A stretch of DNA of 64,000 nucleotides from JACVRW01 sp963716215 (GTDB lineage Bacteria; Actinomycetota; Thermoleophilia; Solirubrobacterales; Thermoleophilaceae). A model generated the notes under the pieces. That model had not been told where the DNA came from and made no database searches. It saw nothing but the letters and a program-made list of their open reading frames with translations. This document shows, one piece after another, positions 50,051 to 56,826 of the stretch; within the stretch, counting starts at the first letter, position 1, and every line of letters starts with the position of its first letter. The position numbers and the translations under genes are program-made. The stretch spans positions 1,178,001-1,242,000 of the forward strand of contig OY970298.1 in assembly GCA_963716215.1 (NCBI GenBank), given 5' to 3'.

Positions 50051-50326
50051 ATGAGCGAACACGTCCACATCAGGCTCGCGACCGACGCCGACCGTGCCCG
50101 CATCCGCCGTCTCGCGGAGCTCGACTCGTCGCGGCCCCCGGAGGGCGACGTGCTGCTGGCCGAGGTCAACTCCCGCCCGATCGCCGCGATCGGGATGGAC
50201 GGCGCCGTCGTCGCGGATCCCTTCGAGCACACGCGGGGGGCTGTGCGGCTGCTGCGCGCCCAGCTGGCCGGGGAGCGCCGGCCCGCGCGCAGGCGCGGCC
50301 TGCTGGGGCGGCTCCGGCACGCCTAG
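50051..50326 (+). CDS. 91-aa GNAT-like fragment or small domain protein
   Basis: ATG at 50051 with GGGAAAGGTGG just upstream and TACAAT at 50019. The sequence MSEHVHIRLATDADRARIRRLAELDSS, then GDVLLAEVNSRPIAAIGMDGAVVADPFEHTRGAVRLLRAQL, looks like the first half of a GNAT acetyltransferase without the acetyl-CoA P-loop, ending in a basic tail. Proteins of this size with this layout are, as I recall, common in actinobacteria, so it is probably not a broken gene. Function unknown. The stop overlaps the convergent Lrp gene as CTAG. Confidence 0.65.
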   Translation: MSEHVHIRLATDADRARIRRLAELDSSRPPEGDVLLAEVNSRPIAAIGMDGAVVADPFEHTRGAVRLLRAQLAGERRPARRRGLLGRLRHA

Positions 50327-50871
50327 CCGTCGAGCGGCATCAGCGCCGGCCCGTCGACGTGCGCCAGCACCAGCGAGCTCTGCACGCGCGCGACCTCGCG
50401 TCGTGCGATCAGGTTCCAGATCACATCGCGCAGGTGATCCATGTCGCGCACGGCCACGTGGACGATGAAGTCCGTGGTGCCGGTGAGCGCCATGACGCGC
50501 ACGGTCTCGGGCAGCGCAGCGGTGTGTTCGAGCAGGGCCTCGGTCCCCTGACGCTGGGCCGAGCCCTGCTGGATCGACAGGATCGCCTCCATCGGGCGCC
50601 CCACCGCCGCGGGGTCGACGTGTGCGCCGAACCCCGTGATGACGCCGCGCGCCCGCAGCTCGCGGACGCGCTCGAGGCAGGTCGACGGCGCCACGCCGAC
50701 CTTCTCGGACAGCGCCTTGTTGGTCTGCCGCGCATCGTTCTGCAGTTCACGCAACAGCGCGCGATCGACCGAATCAAGTTCGGTGGCCTCGGCGATTAGG
50801 TGCTCATTCTTCGATGAGGGGCGTACTTCTCCATACAGCGCGTAGCGTACTGGGCTTCGTGCCAGAATCAA
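50323..50871 (-). CDS. Lrp/AsnC-family regulator
   Basis: An Lrp/AsnC regulator of about 160-180 aa. LDSVDRALLRELQNDARQTNKALSEKVGVAPSTCLERVRELRARGVI is the helix-turn-helix. GFGAHVDPAAVGRPMEAILSI and VMALTGTTDFIVHVAVRDMDHLRDVIWNLI are the RAM (ligand/oligomer) domain. The start is unclear: the only standard in-frame codon upstream is a TTG at 50871, which would overlap the divergent azlC start, and the stretch after it has no ATG or GTG. It is divergent from azlCD, which Lrp-type proteins often control, so amino-acid-responsive regulation of export is likely. Confidence 0.82.
   Translation of the reverse strand: MILARSPVRYALYGEVRPSSKNEHLIAEATELDSVDRALLRELQNDARQTNKALSEKVGVAPSTCLERVRELRARGVITGFGAHVDPAAVGRPMEAILSIQQGSAQRQGTEALLEHTAALPETVRVMALTGTTDFIVHVAVRDMDHLRDVIWNLIARREVARVQSSLVLAHVDGPALMPLDG
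50843..50849. promoter_or_regulatory. Overlapping divergent -10 elements
   Basis: TAGCGT (plus, 50843-50848) and TACGCT (minus, 50849-50844) are made of almost the same bases, inside the palindrome-like GTAGCGTAC. The plus box is 10 nt before the azlC GTG at 50859. Only one direction can be used at a time. Confidence 0.4.
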
Positions 50872-51566
50872 TCGCCACTACGCGCACGCGCGCCCCCAGC
50901 CTCGGCGGCTACGGCGCCGGCCTGCGCGCGGTCACGCCGCTGCTGCCGGCGGTGCTCGCGTTCGGCGTCTCGTTCGGCGTGCTGGCGAGCGCGGCCGGGA
51001 TGGGCGCGACCGCCTCGATCGTGATGTCGCTGACCACGTTCGCCGGCTCGGCCCAGTTCGCGGTGGTGTCCGTGCTCGGCGGCGGCGGCACCGTCGTCGC
51101 GGCGATCGCCGCCGCCGTGCTCCTGAACGTGCGCTACGGGCCGATGGCGCTGTCGGCCGCCTCGGTGTTCAAGGGCGGTCCGCTGCGGCGGCTGCTGGAG
51201 GCCCAGCTGCTCGTGGACGAGAGTTGGGCGCTCTCGCAGCGCGACGGCCGCTTCGACCGCAGGATCCTGATCGGCGCCGGCCTCGGGCTTTATGTGGGCT
51301 GGAACGTCGGCACGGCCCTCGGCGTGCTGGCGGGCGACTCGCTCGCCGACCCGGCCACGCTCGGCCTGGACGCCGCCTTCCCGGCGCTCTTCCTCGCGCT
51401 GCTGGCGCCGCTGGTGCGGGACCGCACCGCGCTGGCGGCGGCGCTGGTCGGGGCCGGCATAGCGCTGGCGCTGACGCCGATCACGCCGGCGGGGGTTCCC
51501 GTGATCGCCGCGACCGCCGCCTGTCTGCTCGGGCTGCGCCGCCGGCGCACGGAGGCGGGCGAGTGA
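50859..51566 (+). CDS. azlC: AzlC-type amino-acid exporter, large subunit
   Basis: A 235-aa AzlC-family inner-membrane protein, the large component of a branched-chain amino-acid exporter (LIV-E/BrnF type). GLRAVTPLLPAVLAFGVSFGVLASAAGM, SLTTFAGSAQFAVVSVLGGGG and ALLLNVRYGPMALS-like text (AAVLLNVRYGPMALSAAS) are the family blocks; about 6-7 spans. The GTG at 50859 is used because it follows the TAGCGT box. It overlaps azlD as GTGA. Confidence 0.88.
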   Translation: MPESIATTRTRAPSLGGYGAGLRAVTPLLPAVLAFGVSFGVLASAAGMGATASIVMSLTTFAGSAQFAVVSVLGGGGTVVAAIAAAVLLNVRYGPMALSAASVFKGGPLRRLLEAQLLVDESWALSQRDGRFDRRILIGAGLGLYVGWNVGTALGVLAGDSLADPATLGLDAAFPALFLALLAPLVRDRTALAAALVGAGIALALTPITPAGVPVIAATAACLLGLRRRRTEAGE

Positions 51567-51871
51567 GCTCGGCCTGGCTCGCCGTCCTGGTGGTCGGCGT
51601 CGCGACCGTGGCGCTCAAGGGCGCCGGTCCCGTACTCGCGGCCGGGCGCGCCCTGCCCGAGCGCAGCGCCGGGGTTGTCGAGCTGCTGGCGCCCGCGCTG
51701 CTCGCCGCGCTGGTGGCGACGGGCGCCTTCGCCTCCGACGAGTCGCTGGTGCTCGACGAGCGCGGGGCCGGCCTGGCGGCGGCCGGGATCGCCGTCGCGC
51801 TCAGGGCCCCGCTGCTGGTGGTTATCGTGGTCGCCGCCGTGACCGCCGCGCTGCTGAGAGCGATCGCATGA
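51563..51871 (+). CDS. azlD: AzlD-type amino-acid exporter, small subunit
   Basis: A 102-aa AzlD-family membrane protein with four hydrophobic segments (WLAVLVVGVATVALKGAGP, VVELLAPALLAALVATGAF and two more), the obligatory partner of AzlC. GTG start in the azlC stop; its own stop overlaps the EamA gene as ATGA, so all three exporter genes are one translationally coupled unit. Confidence 0.85.
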   Translation: MSSAWLAVLVVGVATVALKGAGPVLAAGRALPERSAGVVELLAPALLAALVATGAFASDESLVLDERGAGLAAAGIAVALRAPLLVVIVVAAVTAALLRAIA

Positions 51872-52812
51872 GCCCGCGCGGCTGGGCCCTGTTCGCGATC
51901 GCGTCGGTCGTGTGGGGCGTGCCGTACCTGTTCATCAAGGTCGCCGTGGAGGACCTGTCGCCTGGCTTCGTCGCGTGGTCGCGGGTTGCGATGGCCGCGG
52001 CGATCCTGCTGCCGATCGCGTGGCACAAGGGCGCGCTCCGCGGGCTGCCGCTGCGGTGGCTGACGCTGTTCGCCCTCTGCGAGATCACGATCCCGTTCCC
52101 GCTGATCGCCTTCGGCGAGGTGCGCGTGTCGTCGTCGCTGGCGGCGATCCTGATCGCGGCCGTGCCGCTGGTCGTGGCCTTCCTGGCGCTGCGCTTCGAC
52201 CGCTCCGAGCGGCCCACGCGTACGCGCTTCGCCGGAATGCTCGTTGGGCTGGCCGGGGTGATCGCGCTTGTGGGCATCGACATCGGGGGCAGCGGCTCCG
52301 AGCTGATCGGGGCCGCGGCGGTGCTGGTCGCGACCTTCGGCTACGCCTGCGGGCCGATGATCGCCAAGCGCCACCTCACGGCCCGCGACCCGATCGGACC
52401 GGTCGCCGCCGCGCTGGGCATCGCGTCGATCATGACGCTGCCGCTGGCGCTGGGCGGCTGGCCCACGGAGGCGCCGTCCGACGACGCGATCGCTTCGGTC
52501 GTGGTGCTGGGGCTCGTCTGCACGGCCGCCGGCTTCCTGATCTTCTTCCGCCTGATCGCCGAGATCGGCCCCAGCCGGGCGACCGTGATCACCTACGTGA
52601 ACCCTGTGGTCGCGCTCGCGCTGGGCGTGGCCATCCTCGATGAGCGCGTCACCACCGGCGTGGTCGCCGGCATGCTGCTGATCCTGGCCGGCTCCTGGAT
52701 GTCGACCGACGGCCGCCTGCCACCCGGGCTGGCCGGGCTGGCCACGCGGCTGCGGCGCCGCCCGCGCGGCCGCGCGGGGCCCCGCCCGAGCCCGCAGGAG
52801 CTGCGCGGCTAG
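51868..52812 (+). CDS. EamA/DMT-family metabolite exporter
   Basis: A 314-aa drug/metabolite transporter with ten predicted spans in two EamA repeats: WALFAIASVVWGVPYLFIKVAVEDLSPGFVAWSRVAMAAAILLP opens repeat 1, and AAVLVATFGYACGPMIAKRH opens repeat 2. ATVITYVNPVVALALGVAILDERVTTGVVAGMLLILAGSWM is the usual C-terminal block. Together with azlCD and the Lrp gene it suggests amino-acid or related metabolite efflux. Stop shared as CTAG with the convergent gene. Confidence 0.87.
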   Translation: MSPRGWALFAIASVVWGVPYLFIKVAVEDLSPGFVAWSRVAMAAAILLPIAWHKGALRGLPLRWLTLFALCEITIPFPLIAFGEVRVSSSLAAILIAAVPLVVAFLALRFDRSERPTRTRFAGMLVGLAGVIALVGIDIGGSGSELIGAAAVLVATFGYACGPMIAKRHLTARDPIGPVAAALGIASIMTLPLALGGWPTEAPSDDAIASVVVLGLVCTAAGFLIFFRLIAEIGPSRATVITYVNPVVALALGVAILDERVTTGVVAGMLLILAGSWMSTDGRLPPGLAGLATRLRRRPRGRAGPRPSPQELRG

Positions 52813-54107
52813 TCCAGCTCGTCCGCGCCGGCCTCCGGCGCGGTGGCGGGCGCGTCGACGTCGGGCGGGGTCATCGCCTCGACCTCGCCCTTGACGCGCT
52901 CGAAGATCGACAGGGCCCGGTCCAGGTGCTCGCGCTCGTGGGTGGCCATCACGGACGTGCGCAGCAGCGCGCCGCCGCGCTGCACCGCCGGGTAGATGGC
53001 CACGTTCACGTACACGCCGGCGTCGTACAGCGCCTTCCAGAGCAGCACGGCCTTCCAGTCGTCGCCGACCAGCACCGGCACGATCGGTGTGACCAGCTCG
53101 GAGCCGTCCGGGAGCTGGTTCGGCCGCATCACGCCGTAGCCGAGCGCCTCCAGGCCGTCGTGGAGGTAGCGGGCGTTGGCGAGCACCTTCGCGCGCATCT
53201 CGGCGCCCTCGTCGGACCGGATGATGCGCAGCGCGCCCAGGGCGGCGCCGGTCGCGGCCGGCACCGCCGCCGCGGTGAACATGAACGACCGCGACTGCAC
53301 GCGCAGGAAGTCGATCACGTCGTGGGGGCCAGCGATGAAGCCGCCGCACGAGGCGAGCGACTTCGAGAACGTGCCCATGCGCAGGTCTACCTCGTCCTCC
53401 ACGTCGAGCAGCTCGCTGGCGCCGGCGCCGCGGGCGCCCAGCACGCCCACGCCGTGGGCCTCGTCAACCATCAGGCGCGCGCCGTGCTCGCGGCAGAGCG
53501 CGGTCACGTCGGGCAGGGGGGACAGGTCACCCTCCATCGAGAACAGGCCGTCCACCACCACGAGCACCCCGCCGCCGTCTGACTCGGCGCGCGAGAGCAT
53601 CGTCTCCAGCTTGTCCAGGCGGTTGTGCCGGAACGGCCGCACGCGAGCGCGTGAAAGCGCGACCGCGTCGAGGATCGACGCGTGGTCGCCGCTGTCGCAC
53701 ACGACGGTGTCGCCCGGCCCGAGCAGCGTGCCGATCGCACCCGTGTTGGCGAGGTAGCCGGTGGTGTACACGAGCGCGTCCTCGGAGCCCATCCAGTCCG
53801 CCAGCTCGCGCTCCAGCTCGAGGTGCAGGGGCGTCGTGCCGTTCATGAAACGAGAGCCGGTGAGGCCGGTGCCATAGTGGTCGAGCGCCGCGCGCGCCGC
53901 CGCCTTGACGCGCTGGTCGCCGGTCAGCCCGAGGTAGTTGTTGGAGCCGAGCGTGATCCGCTCGCGCCCCTCCATCAGAGCGATCGGGCCTGGCTCCGCC
54001 TCCACGACCCGGAAATACGGCATCAGGTCGTGCTCGCGCGCGGCGCGCAACTGCGCCAGGCGCTCGTGGCTGCGGGCCTTTTCGAAGAGATCGATGGCGG
54101 TTGGCAT
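52809..54107 (-). CDS. Serine palmitoyltransferase-like alpha-oxoamine synthase
   Basis: A 432-aa PLP enzyme of the alpha-oxoamine synthase family (KBL, BioF, ALAS, SPT), condensing an amino acid with an acyl thioester. The PLP lysine is Lys249 in MGTFSKSLASCGGFIAG, His142 in DHASILD stacks on PLP, and Asp215/His218 in VDEAHGVGVLG bind it. GTFSKSLAS(C/L)GG and the C-terminal RTSVMATHEREHLDRAL are the wording of bacterial serine palmitoyltransferases rather than of BioF (GTFGKGFG) or KBL (GTLGKALGG). The first step of sphingoid-base synthesis is therefore the best guess, glycine C-acetyltransferase the alternative. It is divergent, with only 15 nt between starts, from a large GNAT-type gene. 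Confidence 0.75.
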   Translation of the reverse strand: MPTAIDLFEKARSHERLAQLRAAREHDLMPYFRVVEAEPGPIALMEGRERITLGSNNYLGLTGDQRVKAAARAALDHYGTGLTGSRFMNGTTPLHLELERELADWMGSEDALVYTTGYLANTGAIGTLLGPGDTVVCDSGDHASILDAVALSRARVRPFRHNRLDKLETMLSRAESDGGGVLVVVDGLFSMEGDLSPLPDVTALCREHGARLMVDEAHGVGVLGARGAGASELLDVEDEVDLRMGTFSKSLASCGGFIAGPHDVIDFLRVQSRSFMFTAAAVPAATGAALGALRIIRSDEGAEMRAKVLANARYLHDGLEALGYGVMRPNQLPDGSELVTPIVPVLVGDDWKAVLLWKALYDAGVYVNVAIYPAVQRGGALLRTSVMATHEREHLDRALSIFERVKGEVEAMTPPDVDAPATAPEAGADELD

Positions 54108-54122
54108 GTAGGGTGGCGCGCC

Positions 54123-55247
54123 GTGTCAGTTGAGATCCGACCGGTCCGCTCGCTTGCGGACAGGCGCCAATTCGTCAATCTGCCGTTCCGCCTGCATGCT
54201 ACCGGGACGCCCTGGATCCCCCCGCTCAAGCTCGAGCGCTACTTCTTCCTGACCCCGCGCTTCAACGCGTTCTTCAAGCACGGGGAGGCCGAGCTGTTCC
54301 TGGCCTGGCGCGGGGACAGGGCGGTCGGCCGCATCAGCGCCCAGGTGGACCGCCACTTCAACGAGTTCCACGACAACGTCTGGGGCATGTTCGGGTTCCT
54401 CGAGCTCGAGGAGGACGCCGAGGCTCTCGACGCGCTGCTCGGTGCGGCCGCCACCTGGCTGCGCTCCCGCGGCCGGGACCGGATGGTCGGGCCGATGGAC
54501 TTCACGATGAACGACGAGGCTGGCGTGCTGATCGAGGGCTTCGATCGCGAGCCGATGGTGCGTCAGCCCTGGCAGCCCGCCTACTACGCCCGCCTGCTCG
54601 AGCAGGCCGGCCTCGAGAAGGCCGTGGACCTGTTCATGTGGGAGCTGCGCATCTCGGACAAGGAGAACATCCTGCCCGTGATCCGCAAGCTGGCTGCGGA
54701 CCTCGAGCCCAAGCACGGGATCAAGATCCGCAAGATGACCCGACGCGGGCTGCGGCGCGACCTGGACTCGTTCGGGGAGCTCTGGAACGAGGCCTGGGCG
54801 CGCAACTGGGGCTTCGTCCCGTACACCAAGGAGGACCTCGACGCCTACGCCCAGGAGCTGCATCTCGTCTTCGACCGCGACTGGTTCATGGTCGCGGAGA
54901 CGGCCGAGGGCGAGACGGTCGGGGTGGCGATGACCTTCCCCGACACGAACCAGGTGGTCGCGCGGATGAAGGGCCGCGTGCTGCCGCTCGGCTGGTGGCA
55001 CTACCTGCGCCGCAAGCAGATCATCGACCGCTGCCGGATCGGGTTCCTCGGCGTGAAACCGGCCTACCAGCACACCGGGGTGGCGGCCGGGTTCTACATG
55101 GAGCACTTCGCCATGGCGGAGGTCACGCGCATCAAATGGGGCGAGGGCGGCTGGGTGCTCGAGACCAACAAGGGCCTCAACCGCGGCATGGAGGCGCTCG
55201 GTGGACGAATCGACAAGAAATACCGGGTTTATGAGCGCGCGCTCTGA
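54123..55247 (+). CDS. Large GNAT-superfamily acyltransferase, possible ceramide synthase
   Basis: A 374-aa protein with two GNAT-like halves. The first runs VEIRPVRSLADRRQFVNLPFRLHA, ELFLAWRGDRAVGRISAQVDRHFNEFHDN, then GPMDFTMNDEAGVLIEGFDREPMVRQPWQPAYYARLLEQAG. The second contains WNEAWARNWGFVPYTKEDLDAYAQEL, GVAMTFPDTNQVV, and RIGFLGVKPAYQHTGVAAGFYMEH as the acyl-CoA loop region. I recall proteins of this size and type near SPT-like genes; the bacterial ceramide synthase of Caulobacter is reported to be a GNAT-type protein, so an N-acyltransferase of sphingoid bases is a candidate role. The GTG at 54123 has TAGGGT 8 nt upstream. Confidence 0.65.
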   Translation: MSVEIRPVRSLADRRQFVNLPFRLHATGTPWIPPLKLERYFFLTPRFNAFFKHGEAELFLAWRGDRAVGRISAQVDRHFNEFHDNVWGMFGFLELEEDAEALDALLGAAATWLRSRGRDRMVGPMDFTMNDEAGVLIEGFDREPMVRQPWQPAYYARLLEQAGLEKAVDLFMWELRISDKENILPVIRKLAADLEPKHGIKIRKMTRRGLRRDLDSFGELWNEAWARNWGFVPYTKEDLDAYAQELHLVFDRDWFMVAETAEGETVGVAMTFPDTNQVVARMKGRVLPLGWWHYLRRKQIIDRCRIGFLGVKPAYQHTGVAAGFYMEHFAMAEVTRIKWGEGGWVLETNKGLNRGMEALGGRIDKKYRVYERAL

Positions 55248-55281
55248 GGCTGCCGTGTGATGCCACGGGTACACTCGCCCG

Positions 55282-55581
55282 GTGCCTGAGCCCGAAGCCC
55301 TTCCAGACCCCGAGCACGAGGCCGAAGTGCGGCCGCTGCCGGTCCTGGCGGAGCCGCGCCCGATCGAGCGCGCCCGGCCGGCATCGCTGCCCGCGGCGGT
55401 GGCCGCGGCAACCGGCGGCTTCCTCCTGGGGGTGGCCTGCTTTCTGCTCGTGAGGGTGCTGCGGCGCCCGCGGGCCGCGCAGTCCCTGCGACTCGGAGGC
55501 GGTCGCGGGCGCGGCCGGCGCACCGAAGTCGCGGCCTCGCGCTCCTTCCTCGTCGACATCCACCTGCTGAAGGACCGATAG
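55282..55581 (+). CDS. 99-aa single-span membrane protein
   Basis: Leaderless-type start: TACACT at 55270-55275, 6 nt, GTG at 55282. The product has an acidic Pro-rich N-terminus (VPEPEALPDPEHEAEVRPL), one hydrophobic helix at about 40-58 (AAVAAATGGFLLGVACFLLV) and a very basic tail ending SFLVDIHLLKDR. Charge placement puts the N-terminus outside. No family recognised. It runs straight into the glycosylase gene region. Confidence 0.6.
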   Translation: MPEPEALPDPEHEAEVRPLPVLAEPRPIERARPASLPAAVAAATGGFLLGVACFLLVRVLRRPRAAQSLRLGGGRGRGRRTEVAASRSFLVDIHLLKDR

Positions 55582-55682
55582 CCGCTCAGATCGAACTGGA
55601 CGTCGCTCCCGCGGGCGCCTACCGGCTGCCGGCGGCGGGCCGCGACGGGGTCCTGCAGGAGCGCGACGGCGCGCTGGTACGG

Positions 55683-56426
55683 GTGGTGTACACGGAGGGC
55701 GGCGCGGCGGTGGTGCGCGCCTGGATCGCCGGCGGGCACGTGCGCTTTCGCTCCGAGGCGTCCGACCGGGACGTGGCGCGGGCCGGCGTCGAGCGCATGC
55801 GCTTCGCCCTCGGCACCGATCACGACCTGCGCGACTTCCAGCGCCGGTTCCGGCGCGACCCGCTGGTGGGGCCGGTGATCCGCCGGCGTCCCTGGTTGCG
55901 GCCGCGGCGGCGCCCCGAGCCGTTCGAGGCGCTGGCCTGGGCAGTGTGCGAGCAGCTGATCGAGGGCCGTCGTGCCGCCTCGATCGAGCGCGCGATCGTG
56001 CGCCGGCTGGGGTCGCGCACGGAGTCCGGTGCGCTGGTCACGCCGCCCTCGGCGCGGCGGCTGGCGGGGTGCGCGCCGGCCGAGCTCGACGCCTGCGGCC
56101 TGGCCCCGAAGCGCTCGATCGCACTGATCCGCGCGGCACGTGAGGTGGCGTCGGGCCGCACCGACCTGACCGAGCACGAGCCGGCCTGGCGACGGCTGCT
56201 CGAGATCCCCAACATCGGCAGCTGGACGATCGAGATGCTGGCCTTCGAGGGCCAAGGCCGCGACGACATGCTGCCCGCGCTCGACGTGTCCTACCTCAAG
56301 CTGGTCGGCCAGGTCGCCGGGCTGGGCCGGCGGGCCACCGAGCAGGAGGTGCGCAACTTCTTCGCGCCGTACGAGGAGTACGCCGCTCTGGCCGGGCTGT
56401 ACGCGCTCGGGCGTCGCTACCTTTAG
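55683..56426 (+). CDS. AlkA-type DNA glycosylase with N-terminal domain, start unclear
   Basis: A second HhH-GPD glycosylase for alkylated bases. From the GTG at 55683 it is 247 aa: the remains of an AlkA N-domain (VVRAWIAGGHVRFRSEAS), the DFQRRFRRDPLVGPVIRRRPWLRPRR linker, AWAVCEQLIEGRRAASIERAIVRRL, hairpin LLEIPNIGSWTIEML (172-186) and catalytic Asp201 in LPALDVSYLK. The reading frame carries 31 further codons of good N-domain sequence (IELDVAPAGAYRLPAAGRDG onward) back to about 55590, but no ATG, GTG or TTG precedes it. The real start is probably a non-standard codon at 55578-55596. Confidence 0.8.
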   Translation: MVYTEGGAAVVRAWIAGGHVRFRSEASDRDVARAGVERMRFALGTDHDLRDFQRRFRRDPLVGPVIRRRPWLRPRRRPEPFEALAWAVCEQLIEGRRAASIERAIVRRLGSRTESGALVTPPSARRLAGCAPAELDACGLAPKRSIALIRAAREVASGRTDLTEHEPAWRRLLEIPNIGSWTIEMLAFEGQGRDDMLPALDVSYLKLVGQVAGLGRRATEQEVRNFFAPYEEYAALAGLYALGRRYL

Positions 56427-56430
56427 ACAC

Positions 56431-56826
56431 ATGCCCGAGAAGCTCGAGAAGACCGATCAGGAGTGGCGCGAGGAGCTGTCGCCGGAGCGCTTCCACATCC
56501 TGCGCCAGAAGGGCACGGAGCCGCCCTTCACCGGCGCCTACACGCACTCCAAGGCCGACGGCATGTACCGCTGCGGCGCCTGCGGCGCCGAGCTGTTCAG
56601 CTCGCAGACCAAGTTCGACTCCGGCACCGGCTGGCCGAGCTTCACCGAGCCGGCGGTGGCCGACGCGGTCGACCTGCACGAGGACCACAGCCTCGGCATG
56701 ACCCGCACCGAGGTCACCTGCGCCCGCTGCGGCGGACACCTCGGGCACGTGTTCCCGGACGGGCCCGGCCCGACCGGCGAGCGCTACTGCATCAACTCGG
56801 TAGCGCTCCAGCTCGACGAGTCATAG
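56431..56826 (+). CDS. msrB: Peptide-methionine (R)-S-oxide reductase
   Basis: A complete 131-aa MsrB (EC 1.8.4.12), repairing oxidised methionine. Zinc ligands Cys48/Cys51 (CGACGAE) and Cys97/Cys100 (CARCGGHLGHVF), the GTGWPSF substrate motif at 65-71 and catalytic Cys120 in GERYCINSVAL are all present. No secretion signal, so cytosolic. TACCTT (56418-56423) lies in the end of the upstream gene, 7 nt before the ATG, indicating a leaderless transcript. It overlaps the convergent thiY-like gene by 6 nt. Confidence 0.95.
   Translation: MPEKLEKTDQEWREELSPERFHILRQKGTEPPFTGAYTHSKADGMYRCGACGAELFSSQTKFDSGTGWPSFTEPAVADAVDLHEDHSLGMTRTEVTCARCGGHLGHVFPDGPGPTGERYCINSVALQLDES

Noticed and set aside
54126..56432. 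768-codon minus-strand open frame across the GNAT, small membrane protein and glycosylase genes
   Set aside because: Spans three well-supported plus-strand genes and has no domain of its own.
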